Assembly: GCF_026672545.1 (NCBI RefSeq)
Contig: NZ_JAPPRJ010000009.1
Coordinates: forward strand, 62,001-126,000
Reading direction: 5' to 3'
Length of the DNA stretch: 64,000 bases
Source: Rhizobium sp. SL86
GTDB lineage: Bacteria; Pseudomonadota; Alphaproteobacteria; Rhizobiales; Rhizobiaceae
Shown here: in pieces, positions 30,299 through 39,950 of the stretch
How the letters are laid out: every line of letters starts with the position of its first letter
Numbering within the stretch: position 1 is the first letter of the stretch
Translations under genes and position numbers: made by a program
The notes under the pieces: model-generated
What the model was told of the DNA's origin: nothing
Databases searched by the model: none
The model's input: only the letters and a program-made list of their open reading frames with translations

Positions 30299-30688
30299 AT
30301 GGCCAAGGAAGCCACACGCGTCCGCCGTCGCGAACGTAAGAATATCTCGTCGGGCGTTGCACACGTCAACTCGACGTTCAACAACACCATGATCACCATC
30401 ACCGACGCACAGGGCAATGCGATTGCCTGGTCGTCTGCTGGTGCCAAGGGTTTCAAGGGTTCGCGTAAGTCGACCCCGTTCGCTGCCCAGATCGCTGCCG
30501 AAGACTGCGCCAAGAAGGCCCAGGAGCATGGCATGAAGTCTCTCGAAGTCGAAGTTTGCGGCCCGGGTTCCGGTCGTGAATCGGCTCTGCGCGCCCTCCA
30601 GGCTGCCGGCTTCATGATCACCTCCATCCGCGACGTCACGCCGATCCCGCACAACGGTTGCCGTCCGCGCAAGAAGCGCCGCGTCTAA
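30299..30688 (+). CDS. rpsK: 30S ribosomal protein S11
   Basis: S11 lines the 30S platform and the mRNA path near the Shine-Dalgarno helix. It has 129 residues, starts [20 protein letters not shown], and ends with the conserved [19 protein letters not shown]. In many bacteria rpsD follows, but here rpoA is next, as usual in alphaproteobacteria. Confidence 0.98.
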   Translation: MAKEATRVRRRERKNISSGVAHVNSTFNNTMITITDAQGNAIAWSSAGAKGFKGSRKSTPFAAQIAAEDCAKKAQEHGMKSLEVEVCGPGSGRESALRALQAAGFMITSIRDVTPIPHNGCRPRKKRRV

Positions 30689-30870
30689 TGTGATGCTTTC
30701 GGCGGCTGTGACAACACAGCCCCGGTTCGAATTCCGGTTCTGCCGCCTTACTTCGTTGTTTCGAGGTTTGGCGGCTTTGCCGTAACGCCAAGACAGGCTT
30801 CTCTGCTTGGCGCTTCTCATGCTCGGTTGCCACGATTGGATAGTGGCAGCGAATGGAAGGTTTGACACAC

Positions 30871-31891
30871 ATGATCCAGAAGAACTGGCAGGAACTGATC
30901 AAGCCGAACAAGGTGGAGTTCACCTCGTCCGGTCGCACGAAGGCCACGCTCGTCGCAGAACCGCTGGAACGCGGTTTCGGTCTGACGCTCGGCAACGCCC
31001 TTCGTCGCGTTTCGTCGCGTTCTCTTGTCGTCGCTGCGCGGCGCGGCTGTGACCGCCGTTCAGATCGACGGCGTCCTGCACGAATTCTCCTCCATCCCGG
31101 GCGTTCGCGAGGATGTGACGGACATCGTGCTGAACATCAAGGAAATCGCCATCAAGATGGATGGCGATGATGCCAAGCGCATGGTCGTGCGCAAGCAGGG
31201 TCCGGGCGTCGTGACCGCTGGTGACATCCAGACGGTTGGCGATATCGAGATCCTGAACCCCGACCATGTGATCTGCACCCTCGACGATGGTGCGGAAATC
31301 CGCATGGAATTCACGGTCAACAACGGCAAGGGTTACGTCCCGGCCGAACGTAACCGTGCAGAGGATGCCCCGATCGGTCTCATTCCGGTCGACAGCCTCT
31401 ACTCCCCGGTCAAGAAAGTGTCCTACAAGGTGGAAAACACCCGTGAAGGCCAGGTTCTCGACTATGACAAGCTGACCATGACCATCGAAACCGATGGCTC
31501 GGTCACGGGCGAGGACGCCGTGGCGTTTGCCGCTCGTATCCTTCAGGACCAGCTGTCGGTCTTCGTCAACTTCGACGAGCCGCAGAAGGAAACGGAAGAG
31601 GAAGCCGTTACCGAACTCGCGTTCAACCCGGCGCTCCTCAAGAAGGTCGACGAACTGGAACTTTCGGTCCGTTCGGCGAACTGCCTGAAGAACGACAACA
31701 TCGTCTACATCGGCGACCTCATCCAGAAGACCGAGGCGGAAATGCTGCGCACGCCGAACTTCGGTCGCAAGTCGCTGAACGAGATCAAGGAAGTTCTCGC
31801 ATCCATGGGCCTGCATCTGGGCATGGAAGTTCCGGCCTGGCCGCCGGAGAACATCGAAGATCTCGCCAAGCGCTACGAAGACCAGTACTAA
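30871..31891 (+). pseudogene. rpoA: RNA polymerase subunit alpha, reading frame broken by a 10-bp tandem duplication
   Basis: The N-terminal frame starts [17 protein letters not shown] at 30871 and is normal to GNALRRV. The unit TTCGTCGCGT then occurs twice in tandem (31001-31010, 31011-31020), shifting the frame. The downstream frame resumes with [20 protein letters not shown] and runs intact to AKRYEDQY at 31891, including the C-terminal domain ([15 protein letters not shown]). Deleting one repeat unit gives exactly 336 residues with the expected [15 protein letters not shown]. As sequenced, translation would end near 31170, removing most of the assembly domain and all of the CTD. RpoA is essential, so a sequencing or assembly error is the likeliest cause; this is inference. 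Confidence 0.93.
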
Positions 31892-31936
31892 CCATTTAAA
31901 CTGCAGGCGCATGCCTGCAAGTAAAGGAGACACGAG

Positions 31937-32362
31937 ATGCGTCACCAGAATTCCGGCCGCAAGCTCAACCGCACCGCCAGCCACCGCAAGGCAATGTTTG
32001 CCAACATGGCTGCTTCGCTCATCACCCATGAGCAGATCGTCACCACGCTCCCGAAGGCGAAGGAAATCCGCCCGATCGTCGAGAAGCTGGTTACCCTCGG
32101 CAAGCGTGGCGACCTGCACGCTCGCCGTCAGGCCATTTCGCAGATCAAGGACGTCGACGCAGTTCGCAAGCTGTTCGACGCGATTGCCACGCGTTATGCC
32201 AGCCGCAACGGCGGTTACCTGCGCATCATGAAGGCCGGCTTCCGCCAGGGCGACAATGCCCCGCTCGCCGTCATCGAATTCGTTGAGCGCGACGTCAATG
32301 CCAAGGGCGCAGCCGACAAGGCTCGCGTTGCCGCCGAAGCAGAAGCTGCTGAAGCCGCATAA
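31937..32362 (+). CDS. rplQ: 50S ribosomal protein L17
   Basis: L17 sits near the exit tunnel. It has 141 residues, starts [20 protein letters not shown], and ends in an alanine/glutamate-rich tail typical of the alphaproteobacterial form. AAAGGAG precedes the ATG. It is the last gene of the alpha group, followed by a strong terminator. Confidence 0.98.
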   Translation: MRHQNSGRKLNRTASHRKAMFANMAASLITHEQIVTTLPKAKEIRPIVEKLVTLGKRGDLHARRQAISQIKDVDAVRKLFDAIATRYASRNGGYLRIMKAGFRQGDNAPLAVIEFVERDVNAKGAADKARVAAEAEAAEAA

Positions 32363-32387
32363 GTCATTCCCGCAAGGGATTTGGATA

Positions 32388-32426
32388 AAAGGCCGGGTGA
32401 GAAATCGCCCGGCCTTTATTGTTTTG
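32388..32426 (+). terminator. Rho-independent terminator of the ribosomal protein block
   Basis: This is a 13-bp stem with one G-T pair (32388-32400 with 32405-32417) closed by the GNRA loop GAAA and followed by ATTGTTTTG. It ends the + strand ribosomal block 25 bases after rplQ and may also serve the convergent XRE regulator, since the - strand side also has an A/T-rich edge. Confidence 0.88.
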
Positions 32427-32446
32427 CGCGACAGAGCGTGGTGATT

Positions 32447-33268
32447 TTAGCGCCGTTCATATCCGGCACCGCGTGAATGCAGGTTCATCATCGCCCGAGC
32501 GGTTTCTGCATCCATGGGGAAGAATGCCTCGATGGTGACTTCGGACAGCGTCACGTCGACGGCGGTTCCGAATACCGTTGTCGTGCTCAAAAAGGACAAT
32601 GGTCCGGCATCGCTCTTTATCCGCAGAGGAACCGCGATATCCTGATGTTGTTTCGGAGTTGAACGGCGGTGACGTCCCGACGTTGGGAAGGGATATGCGC
32701 TCAATTCGTCCATCAGCGTCGACAGCTTCGGATCGGCCGAGCGTTCAATCTCGTGGCCGAGGCGCGCCAACACATGGCTCCGCCACTCCTCAAGATTAAG
32801 GATGCGTGGTGCCAGCCCTTGCGGATGCAAGCTAAGCCTCAGGACGTTGGGGTTCTCTTCCAGAAGGTGAGGGGCGACACCGGACATCAGGGCGGTTGCC
32901 GCCGCATTCGCGGAGATCAGCGTCCAATGCCGGTCCACTGCCAGCGCCGGATGGGGGAGATGACCATGCAAGATCTGTTCGATCGCCTCCCTTGCCGCCT
33001 GAAGCGCTGGCGCCGCCAGCGGGTGTTGTGGGAAATGAGCGGCATAGCCTGCCGCGTTGAGGATCACATTGCGATCCCGCAACGGGACCGCAAGCCTGTC
33101 TGTCAGCTGCATCAGCACTTCCCGACTCGGCTGCGAGCGACCGGATTCCAGGAAACTGAGATGGCGTTGCGATATTTCGGCATCGACTGCGAGGTCAAGT
33201 TGGGTCAACCGGCGGCGCTGTCGCCACTGCCTAATGAGGCTTCCGACGCTGTTGTTATCCTGATCCAT
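32447..33268 (-). CDS. XRE-family regulator with MmyB-like ligand-binding domain
   Basis: This 273-residue protein has an N-terminal helix-turn-helix of the Cro/C1 type (about residues 8-65, RRLTQLDLAVDAEISQRHLS then FLESGRSQPSREVLM), followed by a long C-terminal domain with HWTLISANAAATALM and PNVLRLSLHPQGLAPRI, the pattern of the PAS-like MmyB/MLTR ligand-binding domain. No Shine-Dalgarno sequence is obvious. It is divergent from the 133-residue membrane protein, with two palindromes between them, so it probably controls that pair and itself. The ligand is unknown. Confidence 0.9.
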   Translation of the reverse strand: MDQDNNSVGSLIRQWRQRRRLTQLDLAVDAEISQRHLSFLESGRSQPSREVLMQLTDRLAVPLRDRNVILNAAGYAAHFPQHPLAAPALQAAREAIEQILHGHLPHPALAVDRHWTLISANAAATALMSGVAPHLLEENPNVLRLSLHPQGLAPRILNLEEWRSHVLARLGHEIERSADPKLSTLMDELSAYPFPTSGRHRRSTPKQHQDIAVPLRIKSDAGPLSFLSTTTVFGTAVDVTLSEVTIEAFFPMDAETARAMMNLHSRGAGYERR

Positions 33269-33282
33269 GGCGTTTGATACAT

Positions 33283-33318
33283 CGCTACGCGAGGTAGCGC
33301 CATTACCTGTGAGGTAAT
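33283..33318. promoter_or_regulatory. Palindromic operator candidates between the XRE regulator and the membrane gene
   Basis: CGCTAC (33283-33288) pairs with GTAGCG (33294-33299), and ATTACCT-GTG-AGGTAAT at 33302-33318 is a perfect 17-base palindrome. Both contain the AGGTA/TACCT core. They lie in the 128-base divergent spacer, close to the regulator start, as expected for autoregulation by an XRE protein. Confidence 0.5.
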
Positions 33319-33396
33319 TGATGCGTGTCCTTTGCTGTCAGATGATGATGACGCACCGGCACTTGCGAACAGGGGCCATCACCGAAGGAACATGTC

Positions 33397-33798
33397 ATGA
33401 CCGATCGTTTCCGCCAAAGCTCACTGCAGTCCATCCTTGCTTTGGACGCAGCAACCTGCGCCATCATGGGTGCGCTGCTGGTCTTCGCGTCTGGATTTAT
33501 TGCGAGCATCACGTTGGTGCCCGCGGCCCTGCTGTTCTGGGCCGGGCTCCTCCTGTTGCCAATTGCTTGCTTCATTGGGGTCTTCGCTCGGACCCCGATC
33601 GTCCCGACCTTTGCGGTTCAGATGATCGTTCTTGGAAACGCGCTTTGGGTCTTGGTTAGTGTAGCCCTGCCAATGTTCGGATTGATCTTCCCGAATGGCT
33701 TTGGCTGGATGTTCATCCTCTCACAGGCGATGGTCGTGGCTGCCTTTGGTGGCCTCGAATGGTTCGCGTCACGCCGCGGCGGCCTGATCGAGATCTGA
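33397..33798 (+). CDS. Small integral membrane protein, function unknown
   Basis: This 133-residue protein has four predicted membrane segments (about 14-35, 38-60, 68-92 and 98-120) and a short basic C-terminus. GAAGGAAC lies before the ATG at 33397. It is the first of two + strand genes divergent from the XRE regulator and is followed 11 bases later by the DUF1330 gene, so the two form a likely operon under that regulator. No catalytic motif is visible. Confidence 0.75.
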   Translation: MTDRFRQSSLQSILALDAATCAIMGALLVFASGFIASITLVPAALLFWAGLLLLPIACFIGVFARTPIVPTFAVQMIVLGNALWVLVSVALPMFGLIFPNGFGWMFILSQAMVVAAFGGLEWFASRRGGLIEI

Positions 33799-33809
33799 AA
33801 GGAAACACG

Positions 33810-34136
33810 ATGACGTGCTATGCCATTGGTTATCTGCACCATGTCGAGATGGGGGCCGCGATCGTGTCCTATCTCGAAAGTATCGACGCCACGCTGGCTC
33901 CGTTCGACGGGCGCTTCATCGTTCACGGCGGGCAGAAACACATGCTGGAAGGAACGTTCAAGGGTGACCTGATCGTGATTGCCTTCCCCAATTTGGCTCT
34001 GGCGCAATCTTGGTACGCATCGCCCGCCTATCAGACCATTCTGCCGCTGCGAACCAAGAACGCTGACGGTGCTGTTTTCCTGATCGAGGGCGTGGACGAA
34101 GATCATCATGCGACCGATATCCTTTCGCCGAAATGA
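33810..34136 (+). CDS. DUF1330-family protein
   Basis: This 108-residue ferredoxin-like alpha/beta-barrel protein starts MTCYAIGYLHHVEMGAAIVS at 33810 behind AAAGGAAAC. The family signatures FDGRFIVHGG and GDLIVIAFPNLALAQSWYAS (preceding PAYQ) are clear. The biochemical role of the family is not established. It follows the membrane protein gene closely. Confidence 0.85.
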   Translation: MTCYAIGYLHHVEMGAAIVSYLESIDATLAPFDGRFIVHGGQKHMLEGTFKGDLIVIAFPNLALAQSWYASPAYQTILPLRTKNADGAVFLIEGVDEDHHATDILSPK

Positions 34137-34253
34137 CGGCGTGAGGTCTGCTGACCGCAGATCCGTCAGTTCGCCGGGTTCACCTTGTCCCGCTGAGCAG
34201 TCATACGACACGCCCCTTCACCCAATTTGCCACGATCAGCCCCGGATCATCGG

Positions 34254-34622
34254 TTATAAAATGTCGGCAAAATCCTCCATCTCGTAGAGGGGACGGATCT
34301 CGATTTCGCTTGGTCCCGGCATCGGGTTGGGGCAGCGTTTCACCCAGGCGACCGCCTCGTCCATGTCCTTGACCTGCCAGATCCAGTAGCCGGCCACCAG
34401 TTCGCGCGTCGCTGCAAACGGTCCGTCGATCACCCGACGGGCGGCACCGTCAAAAGCGATCCGTTTGCCGAGCTTTGATGGTTTCAGGCCGTCGCCGGAC
34501 AGCATGATACCGGCCTGCACCAGTTCCTCGTTGAACCTGCCCATTGCCTCCAACAGATCCGGTTCCGGCATGATGCCGGTCTCGCTGTCCTCGGTTGCCT
34601 TGACCAATACCATCACGCGCAT
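34254..34622 (-). CDS. YCII-domain (DGPF) protein
   Basis: This 122-residue protein has the ferredoxin-like YCII fold. The start is the ATG at 34622 (MRVMVLVKATEDSETGIMPE) preceded by GGAGGAG. The DGPF motif is in VIDGPFAATRELVAGYWIWQ, followed by DEAVAWVKRCP. Such proteins often sit beside ECF sigma factors, but none is present here. Function is unknown. Confidence 0.88.
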   Translation of the reverse strand: MRVMVLVKATEDSETGIMPEPDLLEAMGRFNEELVQAGIMLSGDGLKPSKLGKRIAFDGAARRVIDGPFAATRELVAGYWIWQVKDMDEAVAWVKRCPNPMPGPSEIEIRPLYEMEDFADIL

Positions 34623-34780
34623 GTTCGTCTCCTCCTCAGGGGTGTTCTGGCAACGTCTGGCGCTCCCACGCCGGTAATGAACGGAGCTTGGCACACTCGA
34701 CATCACGAACGAGAAAAATCTGCGCCAGTTGCGACAGAAGGTAAATCAGCCGGGGAGGAAAGGAAGGTGGTCCGGGTGAA

Positions 34781-35413
34781 CTATCGCGCGACGGGTGCCC
34801 GCCGCCCGCGTTTCCAGTCCATCAGCCGAGGCCGTGCAAGCCGGTACCCGAGCAGAGCCACGACGATGACGATGTAGATCACCGGCTCCAGCGTGATCGA
34901 CTTGATCGACAGGATATAGTGCAGAAGCCCGGCCAGCAGGATCGGATAGGCAAGCTTGTGCAACTGGTTCCAGCGTGGGCCGAGCTTGCGGATCGACCAG
35001 CGATTGGAGGTCAACGCGAGCGGGATCAGCATCAAAAGCCCCGCCATGCCGAGCATGATATAGGGCCGTTTCAGGATGTCGCCGAGGATCGACGAAAGGA
35101 TCAGACCTCGGTCAAGCGTCAGGTAGACCGTGAAATGCGCCAGCACGTAATAGAAGGCGAGGAGCCCCAGCGCCCGGCGATAGGCGATCAGGTTGACGCC
35201 GAAAAGATCGCGCAGCGGTGTGACGGCCAGCCCGAGACAGAGGAAGCGCAGCGCCCAGAAGCCCAGCCGGTGCTCGAATTCGCGCACCGGATCTGCACCC
35301 AGACCGCCGTTGATGCCGAGGTAGAAGGCATAAAGGCCTGGAAGCAGGCCAATCGCATAGAGCGCCCAGACGGAGTGGGCGCGAAAGCGGGGTGGTATGG
35401 AAAGCGCTGCCAT
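34781..35413 (-). CDS. msrQ: MsrQ, heme membrane subunit of periplasmic methionine sulfoxide reductase
   Basis: MsrQ passes electrons from the quinone/flavin pool to MsrP for repair of oxidised methionine in periplasmic proteins. The 210-residue product is highly hydrophobic, with about six membrane segments and the ferric-reductase-like core EFEHRLGFWALRFLCLGLAV and RRALGLLAFYYVLAHFTVYL, whose histidines are candidate heme ligands. The start at 35413 is two bases after the msrP stop. Confidence 0.93.
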   Translation of the reverse strand: MAALSIPPRFRAHSVWALYAIGLLPGLYAFYLGINGGLGADPVREFEHRLGFWALRFLCLGLAVTPLRDLFGVNLIAYRRALGLLAFYYVLAHFTVYLTLDRGLILSSILGDILKRPYIMLGMAGLLMLIPLALTSNRWSIRKLGPRWNQLHKLAYPILLAGLLHYILSIKSITLEPVIYIVIVVALLGYRLARPRLMDWKRGRRAPVAR

Positions 35414-35415
35414 GT

Positions 35416-36363
35416 TCAGTAGAACTTCTTCAGATCCATGCCGGCATAGAGGTTTGCCACCTCATCGGCATAACCGTTGAAGGGGAGCGTGTTCAAACGC
35501 GCGCCGCCGAACAGGCCGTTTGCCTCGCCGATCCGCCGTTCGGTCGCCTGGCTCCAGCGCGGGTGGTCGACGGCCGGATTGACGTTGGCGTAAAAGCCAT
35601 ATTCCTGCGGCGCCATCTTGTTCCAGGTGGTCGGCGGCTCCTTGTCGGTGAGCGTGATTTTGACGATCGACTTGACGCCCTTGAAACCGTATTTCCACGG
35701 CACGACGAGCCTTAGCGGTGCGCCGTTCTGGTTGGGAAGTGTTTCGCCGTAAAGGCCGGTCGCGAGGATTGTCAGCGGGTGGCGGGCTTCATCGAGGCGC
35801 AGGCCTTCGACATAGGGCCATTCCAGCGGCTGGAAGAAACCGCTCTGTCCGGGCATTTCCTTCGGCCGCACGACGGTTTCGAAGGCCACGTATTTCGCAC
35901 TGCCGAGCGGTTCAACACGGTCGAGAAGGGCCGACAGTGGAAACCCGATCCAGGGGATGACCATCGACCAGGCTTCGACGCAGCGCATGCGGTAGATGCG
36001 CTCCTCCATCGGGATCTCCTTCAGGATGGTCTCCATGTCGATGGTCTGCGGTTTTGCCACCATGCCGCCGATCTCGACCGTCCAGGGCGTCGGCTTGAAA
36101 TCGCCGGAGTAACGTGCCGGATCGGCCTTGCCCGTGCCGAATTCGTAGAAATTGTTGTAGGTCGTCACGTCCTGTTTCGAAGTCGGTTTGTCCTCGACTT
36201 TGTAGGCGCTGGGGCTGGCCTTCAGGGGGGCGGCGAGCGCACTGCCGGCACCGGCAAAGGCAAGGCCGGCGGCGGCCGTTCCGAGGAAATGCCGTCGGGA
36301 GAGATAGAGGTTTTGTGGCGTGATCTCGGACGAGGCAATGCGGGGCGGGCGGTAAAGCGGCAT
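35416..36363 (-). CDS. msrP: MsrP, molybdopterin methionine sulfoxide reductase catalytic subunit
   Basis: This periplasmic Mo-cofactor enzyme reduces protein-bound methionine sulfoxide. The 315-residue product starts [18 protein letters not shown] at 36363 (GGAG upstream) and has a Tat signal with twin arginines at residues 23-24 ([20 protein letters not shown]). The Mo-binding cysteine is Cys128 in YRMRCVEAW. First gene of msrPQ; divergent from ilvD. Confidence 0.95.
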   Translation of the reverse strand: MPLYRPPRIASSEITPQNLYLSRRHFLGTAAAGLAFAGAGSALAAPLKASPSAYKVEDKPTSKQDVTTYNNFYEFGTGKADPARYSGDFKPTPWTVEIGGMVAKPQTIDMETILKEIPMEERIYRMRCVEAWSMVIPWIGFPLSALLDRVEPLGSAKYVAFETVVRPKEMPGQSGFFQPLEWPYVEGLRLDEARHPLTILATGLYGETLPNQNGAPLRLVVPWKYGFKGVKSIVKITLTDKEPPTTWNKMAPQEYGFYANVNPAVDHPRWSQATERRIGEANGLFGGARLNTLPFNGYADEVANLYAGMDLKKFY

Positions 36364-36612
36364 GGATCGATCTCCTGCGCGGGATAAAAAGGGGTCTGAT
36401 GTCTGATACGCAGACCGGATGGAAATAGTTTCACCGCGACACGGCAAAAACAAACCCACGTTCACGTGATCGCCCGGTTGGGCCCAGCGTACCGCTTTGG
36501 CGTCTCCTGATAGTGACACCTCCCGGTGTTTGCGGTAGGAAAACCTCAAAACAGGGCGCTTTTTCAGCATTTCCACGCACAGCGCCGACAATTCTGACCC
36601 GAGGATAACACC

Positions 36613-38448
36613 ATGCCTGCTTACCGTTCCAGAACGACCACCCACGGCCGCAACATGGCCGGTGCACGCGGTCTCTGGCGTGCCACGGGCATGAAGGATA
36701 GCGACTTCGGCAAGCCGATCATTGCGGTCGTCAATTCCTTCACGCAGTTCGTGCCCGGCCATGTGCACCTGAAGGATCTCGGCCAACTGGTGGCTCGCGA
36801 GATCGAGGCCGCCGGTGGCGTGGCCAAGGAGTTCAACACGATCGCCGTGGATGACGGCATCGCCATGGGCCATGACGGCATGCTGTATTCGCTGCCGTCG
36901 CGCGAGATCATCGCCGATGCCGTGGAATATATGGTCAATGCCCACTGTGCCGATGCGATGGTGTGCATCTCCAACTGCGACAAGATCACCCCCGGCATGC
37001 TGAACGCTGCCATGCGCCTCAACATCCCGGCCGTTTTCGTCTCCGGCGGCCCGATGGAAGCCGGCAAGGTTGTACTGCATGGCAAGACGGTGGCGCTCGA
37101 CCTCGTAGATGCCATGGTGGCGGCCGCCGACGACAAGGTGACGGACGAGGACGTGCAGGTGATCGAACGTTCGGCCTGTCCGACGTGCGGTTCCTGCTCC
37201 GGCATGTTCACCGCCAACTCGATGAACTGTCTGACGGAAGCGCTCGGCCTGTCTCTGCCCGGCAATGGTTCCACTCTTGCCACCCATTCGGATCGCAAGC
37301 GCCTCTTCGTCGAGGCCGGTCACCTGATCGTCGACCTCGCCCGCCGGTATTACGAGCAGGACGATGATAGCGTTCTGCCGCGGTCGATCGCGACGAAGCA
37401 GGCCTTCGAAAACGCCATGGCGCTGGATATCGCCATGGGCGGTTCCACCAATACGGTTCTGCACATCCTGGCCGCGGCTTATGAAGGCGGCGTCGATTTC
37501 ACCATGGACGATATCGACCGGCTGTCGCGCCGTGTGCCGTGCCTGTCGAAAGTCGCGCCGGCCAAGCAGGACGTGCACATGGAAGACGTGCACCGCGCCG
37601 GCGGCATCATGCGTATCCTCGGCGAACTGGAGCGTGGCGGTCTGCTCAACACCGACTGCAAGACCGTGCACGAGGCAACGCTGGGCGACGCGATCAACCG
37701 CTGGGACATCACCCGCACCAATTCGGAAAGCGTCCGCACCTTCTTCAAGGCAGCCCCCGGCGGCGTGCCGACGCAGGTGGCGTTTTCGCAGTCCTCGCGC
37801 TGGGATGATCTCGATACGGACGGCAGCAAGGGCGTCATCCGCTCGGTCGAAACGCCCTTCTCCAAGGACGGTGGTCTGGCCGTGCTTTACGGCAACATCG
37901 CGCTCGATGGCTGCATCGTGAAGACGGCAGGTGTGGACGAATCGATCCTGAAGTTCACCGGCCCGGCCAAGGTCTATGAAAGCCAGGATGCCGCCGTGAA
38001 GGCGATCCTCGGCAACGAGGTGGTGGCGGGCGATGTCGTCGTTATCCGCTACGAAGGCCCGAAGGGTGGCCCGGGCATGCAGGAAATGCTCTATCCGACG
38101 AGCTATCTGAAGTCGAAGGGCCTCGGCAAGGCCTGCGCGCTGATCACCGACGGCCGTTTCTCCGGCGGCACGTCCGGCCTTTCCATCGGCCACGCCTCGC
38201 CGGAAGCGGCCAATGGCGGCGCCATCGGTCTTGTGAAGAACGGCGACCTGATCGAGATCGACATCCCGAACCGCACGATCAATCTGAAGATCAGCGAGCA
38301 GGAACTGGCGGCTCGCCGCGCCGAACAGGACAAGCTCGGCTGGAAGCCGGCGGCTCCGCGCAAGCGCAACGTCACGACCGCCCTGAAGGCCTATGCGGCC
38401 TTCGCCTCCAGCGCCGACAAGGGCGCGGTGCGCATCCTGCCGGAATAA
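36613..38448 (+). CDS. ilvD: Dihydroxy-acid dehydratase
   Basis: This Fe-S enzyme performs the third step of branched-chain amino acid synthesis, forming 2-keto acids from 2,3-dihydroxy acids. The 611-residue product has the cluster cysteines in [12 protein letters not shown] and [19 protein letters not shown] and the C-terminal [20 protein letters not shown]. It is full length and monocistronic. GAGGATAACACC lies before the ATG. The 249-base upstream spacer holds the msrP promoter and short stems but no recognised attenuator. Confidence 0.98.
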   Translation: MPAYRSRTTTHGRNMAGARGLWRATGMKDSDFGKPIIAVVNSFTQFVPGHVHLKDLGQLVAREIEAAGGVAKEFNTIAVDDGIAMGHDGMLYSLPSREIIADAVEYMVNAHCADAMVCISNCDKITPGMLNAAMRLNIPAVFVSGGPMEAGKVVLHGKTVALDLVDAMVAAADDKVTDEDVQVIERSACPTCGSCSGMFTANSMNCLTEALGLSLPGNGSTLATHSDRKRLFVEAGHLIVDLARRYYEQDDDSVLPRSIATKQAFENAMALDIAMGGSTNTVLHILAAAYEGGVDFTMDDIDRLSRRVPCLSKVAPAKQDVHMEDVHRAGGIMRILGELERGGLLNTDCKTVHEATLGDAINRWDITRTNSESVRTFFKAAPGGVPTQVAFSQSSRWDDLDTDGSKGVIRSVETPFSKDGGLAVLYGNIALDGCIVKTAGVDESILKFTGPAKVYESQDAAVKAILGNEVVAGDVVVIRYEGPKGGPGMQEMLYPTSYLKSKGLGKACALITDGRFSGGTSGLSIGHASPEAANGGAIGLVKNGDLIEIDIPNRTINLKISEQELAARRAEQDKLGWKPAAPRKRNVTTALKAYAAFASSADKGAVRILPE

Positions 38449-38460
38449 CGGCAGCCCCCA

Positions 38461-39645
38461 TCATTTCCGCGGACTGCGCGGTTTTGGGTTCGTCTCGTGG
38501 TTTGATACCACGAGACTGACTGGCGCATGGTCGCTGGTCTTGGCCTTCTCCGGCAGCGTTGCGTTGATCCGGTCGTGGATCTCGTGTTCCACGACACCGG
38601 ACCGCGGTTGAACGATGAGCGGCCCCAGGCCCCGCCGGCTCAGCGCCTCGGTAAAGGTGATGTGGTCGAGCAGGATGGTCGGTGCGCGGGTCGGATCGAG
38701 CTTGTCCTCGAAACGCGCCGTCCAGCGCAGATCCTGCGGATAATCGAACAGCGCGTGGTTGAGGAATTTCCGGGCGAAAAACACGTCCCCCTGCAGCACG
38801 CCGATCAGATCGTGCAGCAGATATTCCCGCTCCAGCAATTCCTTGCCCGGCCCGTCGTTCAGATCGCCGATGACGAAGATGATCGGGATCTCCTCCTGCG
38901 CGAACCGCTTGTCGATATAATAGCGCACATCACTTGCCTCGGTGGTCAGTTTGGCGCGCGCCACATGCGCTTTGGCCATGAACCAGGTCACATCAGGCCG
39001 CGCGAAATAGGCCTCGTTGCTTTCGGAGGCCTTGCGGGTCGGGACGTTCTCGCCGATGTGCTTGCTCTTGAAGTGGCAGCCGACGATCTCCACCCGGCGC
39101 CCTTCATAGGTCATGACCAGCACTTGCGGGTGGCGGTAATGGTCATGCTTGTGGCGGATATTGGCGCCGACAGTCTCGGTCTCCTCATCGAGTGAAGGGG
39201 CGGAAAAGAACCATTTCCCGTTGCTGTGGCTGCCGAATGACGCGTCCTGCGTATAGGATTTCCAGACCGAGAGATCGAGAAGATGAACATTGCGCCCGTC
39301 AGCCAAAGCCGGTTTGACGAGGAACCACATCCATTGGTGACCCTCTGTGCCATAGGCGCGGTCGTCGGTGCCCGGATGGCGGATGAGGCGGTATTCCTTC
39401 AGATATGTGTCCACGAATTCCTGCATGGCCTCGGCGCCGGGTACGCCCTCGACGAGAAAGAGGATATCGGCATCCATTTCGAGGACCTCAAGCCGGAGGG
39501 CATCAAGTTTCGCCCTGGCATCCGCCATGCTGGGACGACGGCCGGCAAAGCCCTTCGAATTCTCCTCAAAGCGGCCGCTCACAACGCCGAACGAATCGAC
39601 CAGCCATTCCACATTCCACGATGTCAGTTTGAATGCCCGCGACAT
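38461..39645 (-). CDS. Endonuclease/exonuclease/phosphatase-family protein
   Basis: This 394-residue metal-dependent hydrolase has the DNase I-like fold. Motifs in order are TSWNVEWL (metal-binding Asn, about residue 10), DADILFLVEGV (catalytic Glu), VEIVGCHFKSKH, FVIGDLNDGPG (about 260) and the terminal SDHAPVSLV histidine. No signal peptide is seen, so it is probably cytoplasmic. The substrate (DNA, lipid or sugar phosphate) cannot be told from sequence. It is convergent with ilvD, 12 bases apart. Confidence 0.88.
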   Translation of the reverse strand: MSRAFKLTSWNVEWLVDSFGVVSGRFEENSKGFAGRRPSMADARAKLDALRLEVLEMDADILFLVEGVPGAEAMQEFVDTYLKEYRLIRHPGTDDRAYGTEGHQWMWFLVKPALADGRNVHLLDLSVWKSYTQDASFGSHSNGKWFFSAPSLDEETETVGANIRHKHDHYRHPQVLVMTYEGRRVEIVGCHFKSKHIGENVPTRKASESNEAYFARPDVTWFMAKAHVARAKLTTEASDVRYYIDKRFAQEEIPIIFVIGDLNDGPGKELLEREYLLHDLIGVLQGDVFFARKFLNHALFDYPQDLRWTARFEDKLDPTRAPTILLDHITFTEALSRRGLGPLIVQPRSGVVEHEIHDRINATLPEKAKTSDHAPVSLVVSNHETNPKPRSPRK

Positions 39646-39950
39646 GTCTTGCCCCCGAGGTTTACCTTGAGATCGGTGCGGGAGAGCCTAGCACAAACAC
39701 ACGATAGACGTGTGTCATGATTGGGGAACGCGGTCGAAAGATCGTCGGGTAGCAACTGCAGATATGCGTTTTATTCTTGAACACGAAAGAGACGATGAAT
39801 GTTCTTCGATATGTAGAGGAAAGATGTGGATCATTCATTCATGCAGCATTCATTCGACGGAAATAGTATAGGTTATGCGGGTGAGTGGAGGAAAAGCTTG
39901 CCTGTGCCAAATCTTCTCTTTGTCTCACATTTTATATCGGGGTCTGTCCA
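39646..39950. other. AT-richer intergenic region
   Basis: These 305 bases have no gene. They contain a 7-bp stem ACACACG/CGTGTGT (39697-39703 with 39709-39715), a CATTCATTC motif that recurs around 39830-39855, and a TATATC at about 39933 that could be the -10 of the small exported-protein gene. The -35 is not clear. Confidence 0.4.

Noticed and set aside
30701-30747. tRNA-like sequence with a T-loop (GGTTCGAATTCC)
   Set aside because: Only 47 bases with no anticodon or D arm and a mismatched T stem; it cannot form a cloverleaf.
30991-31030. Programmed ribosomal frameshift in rpoA
   Set aside because: The shift is fully explained by an exact tandem duplication, and no slippery heptamer, internal Shine-Dalgarno or pseudoknot is apparent.
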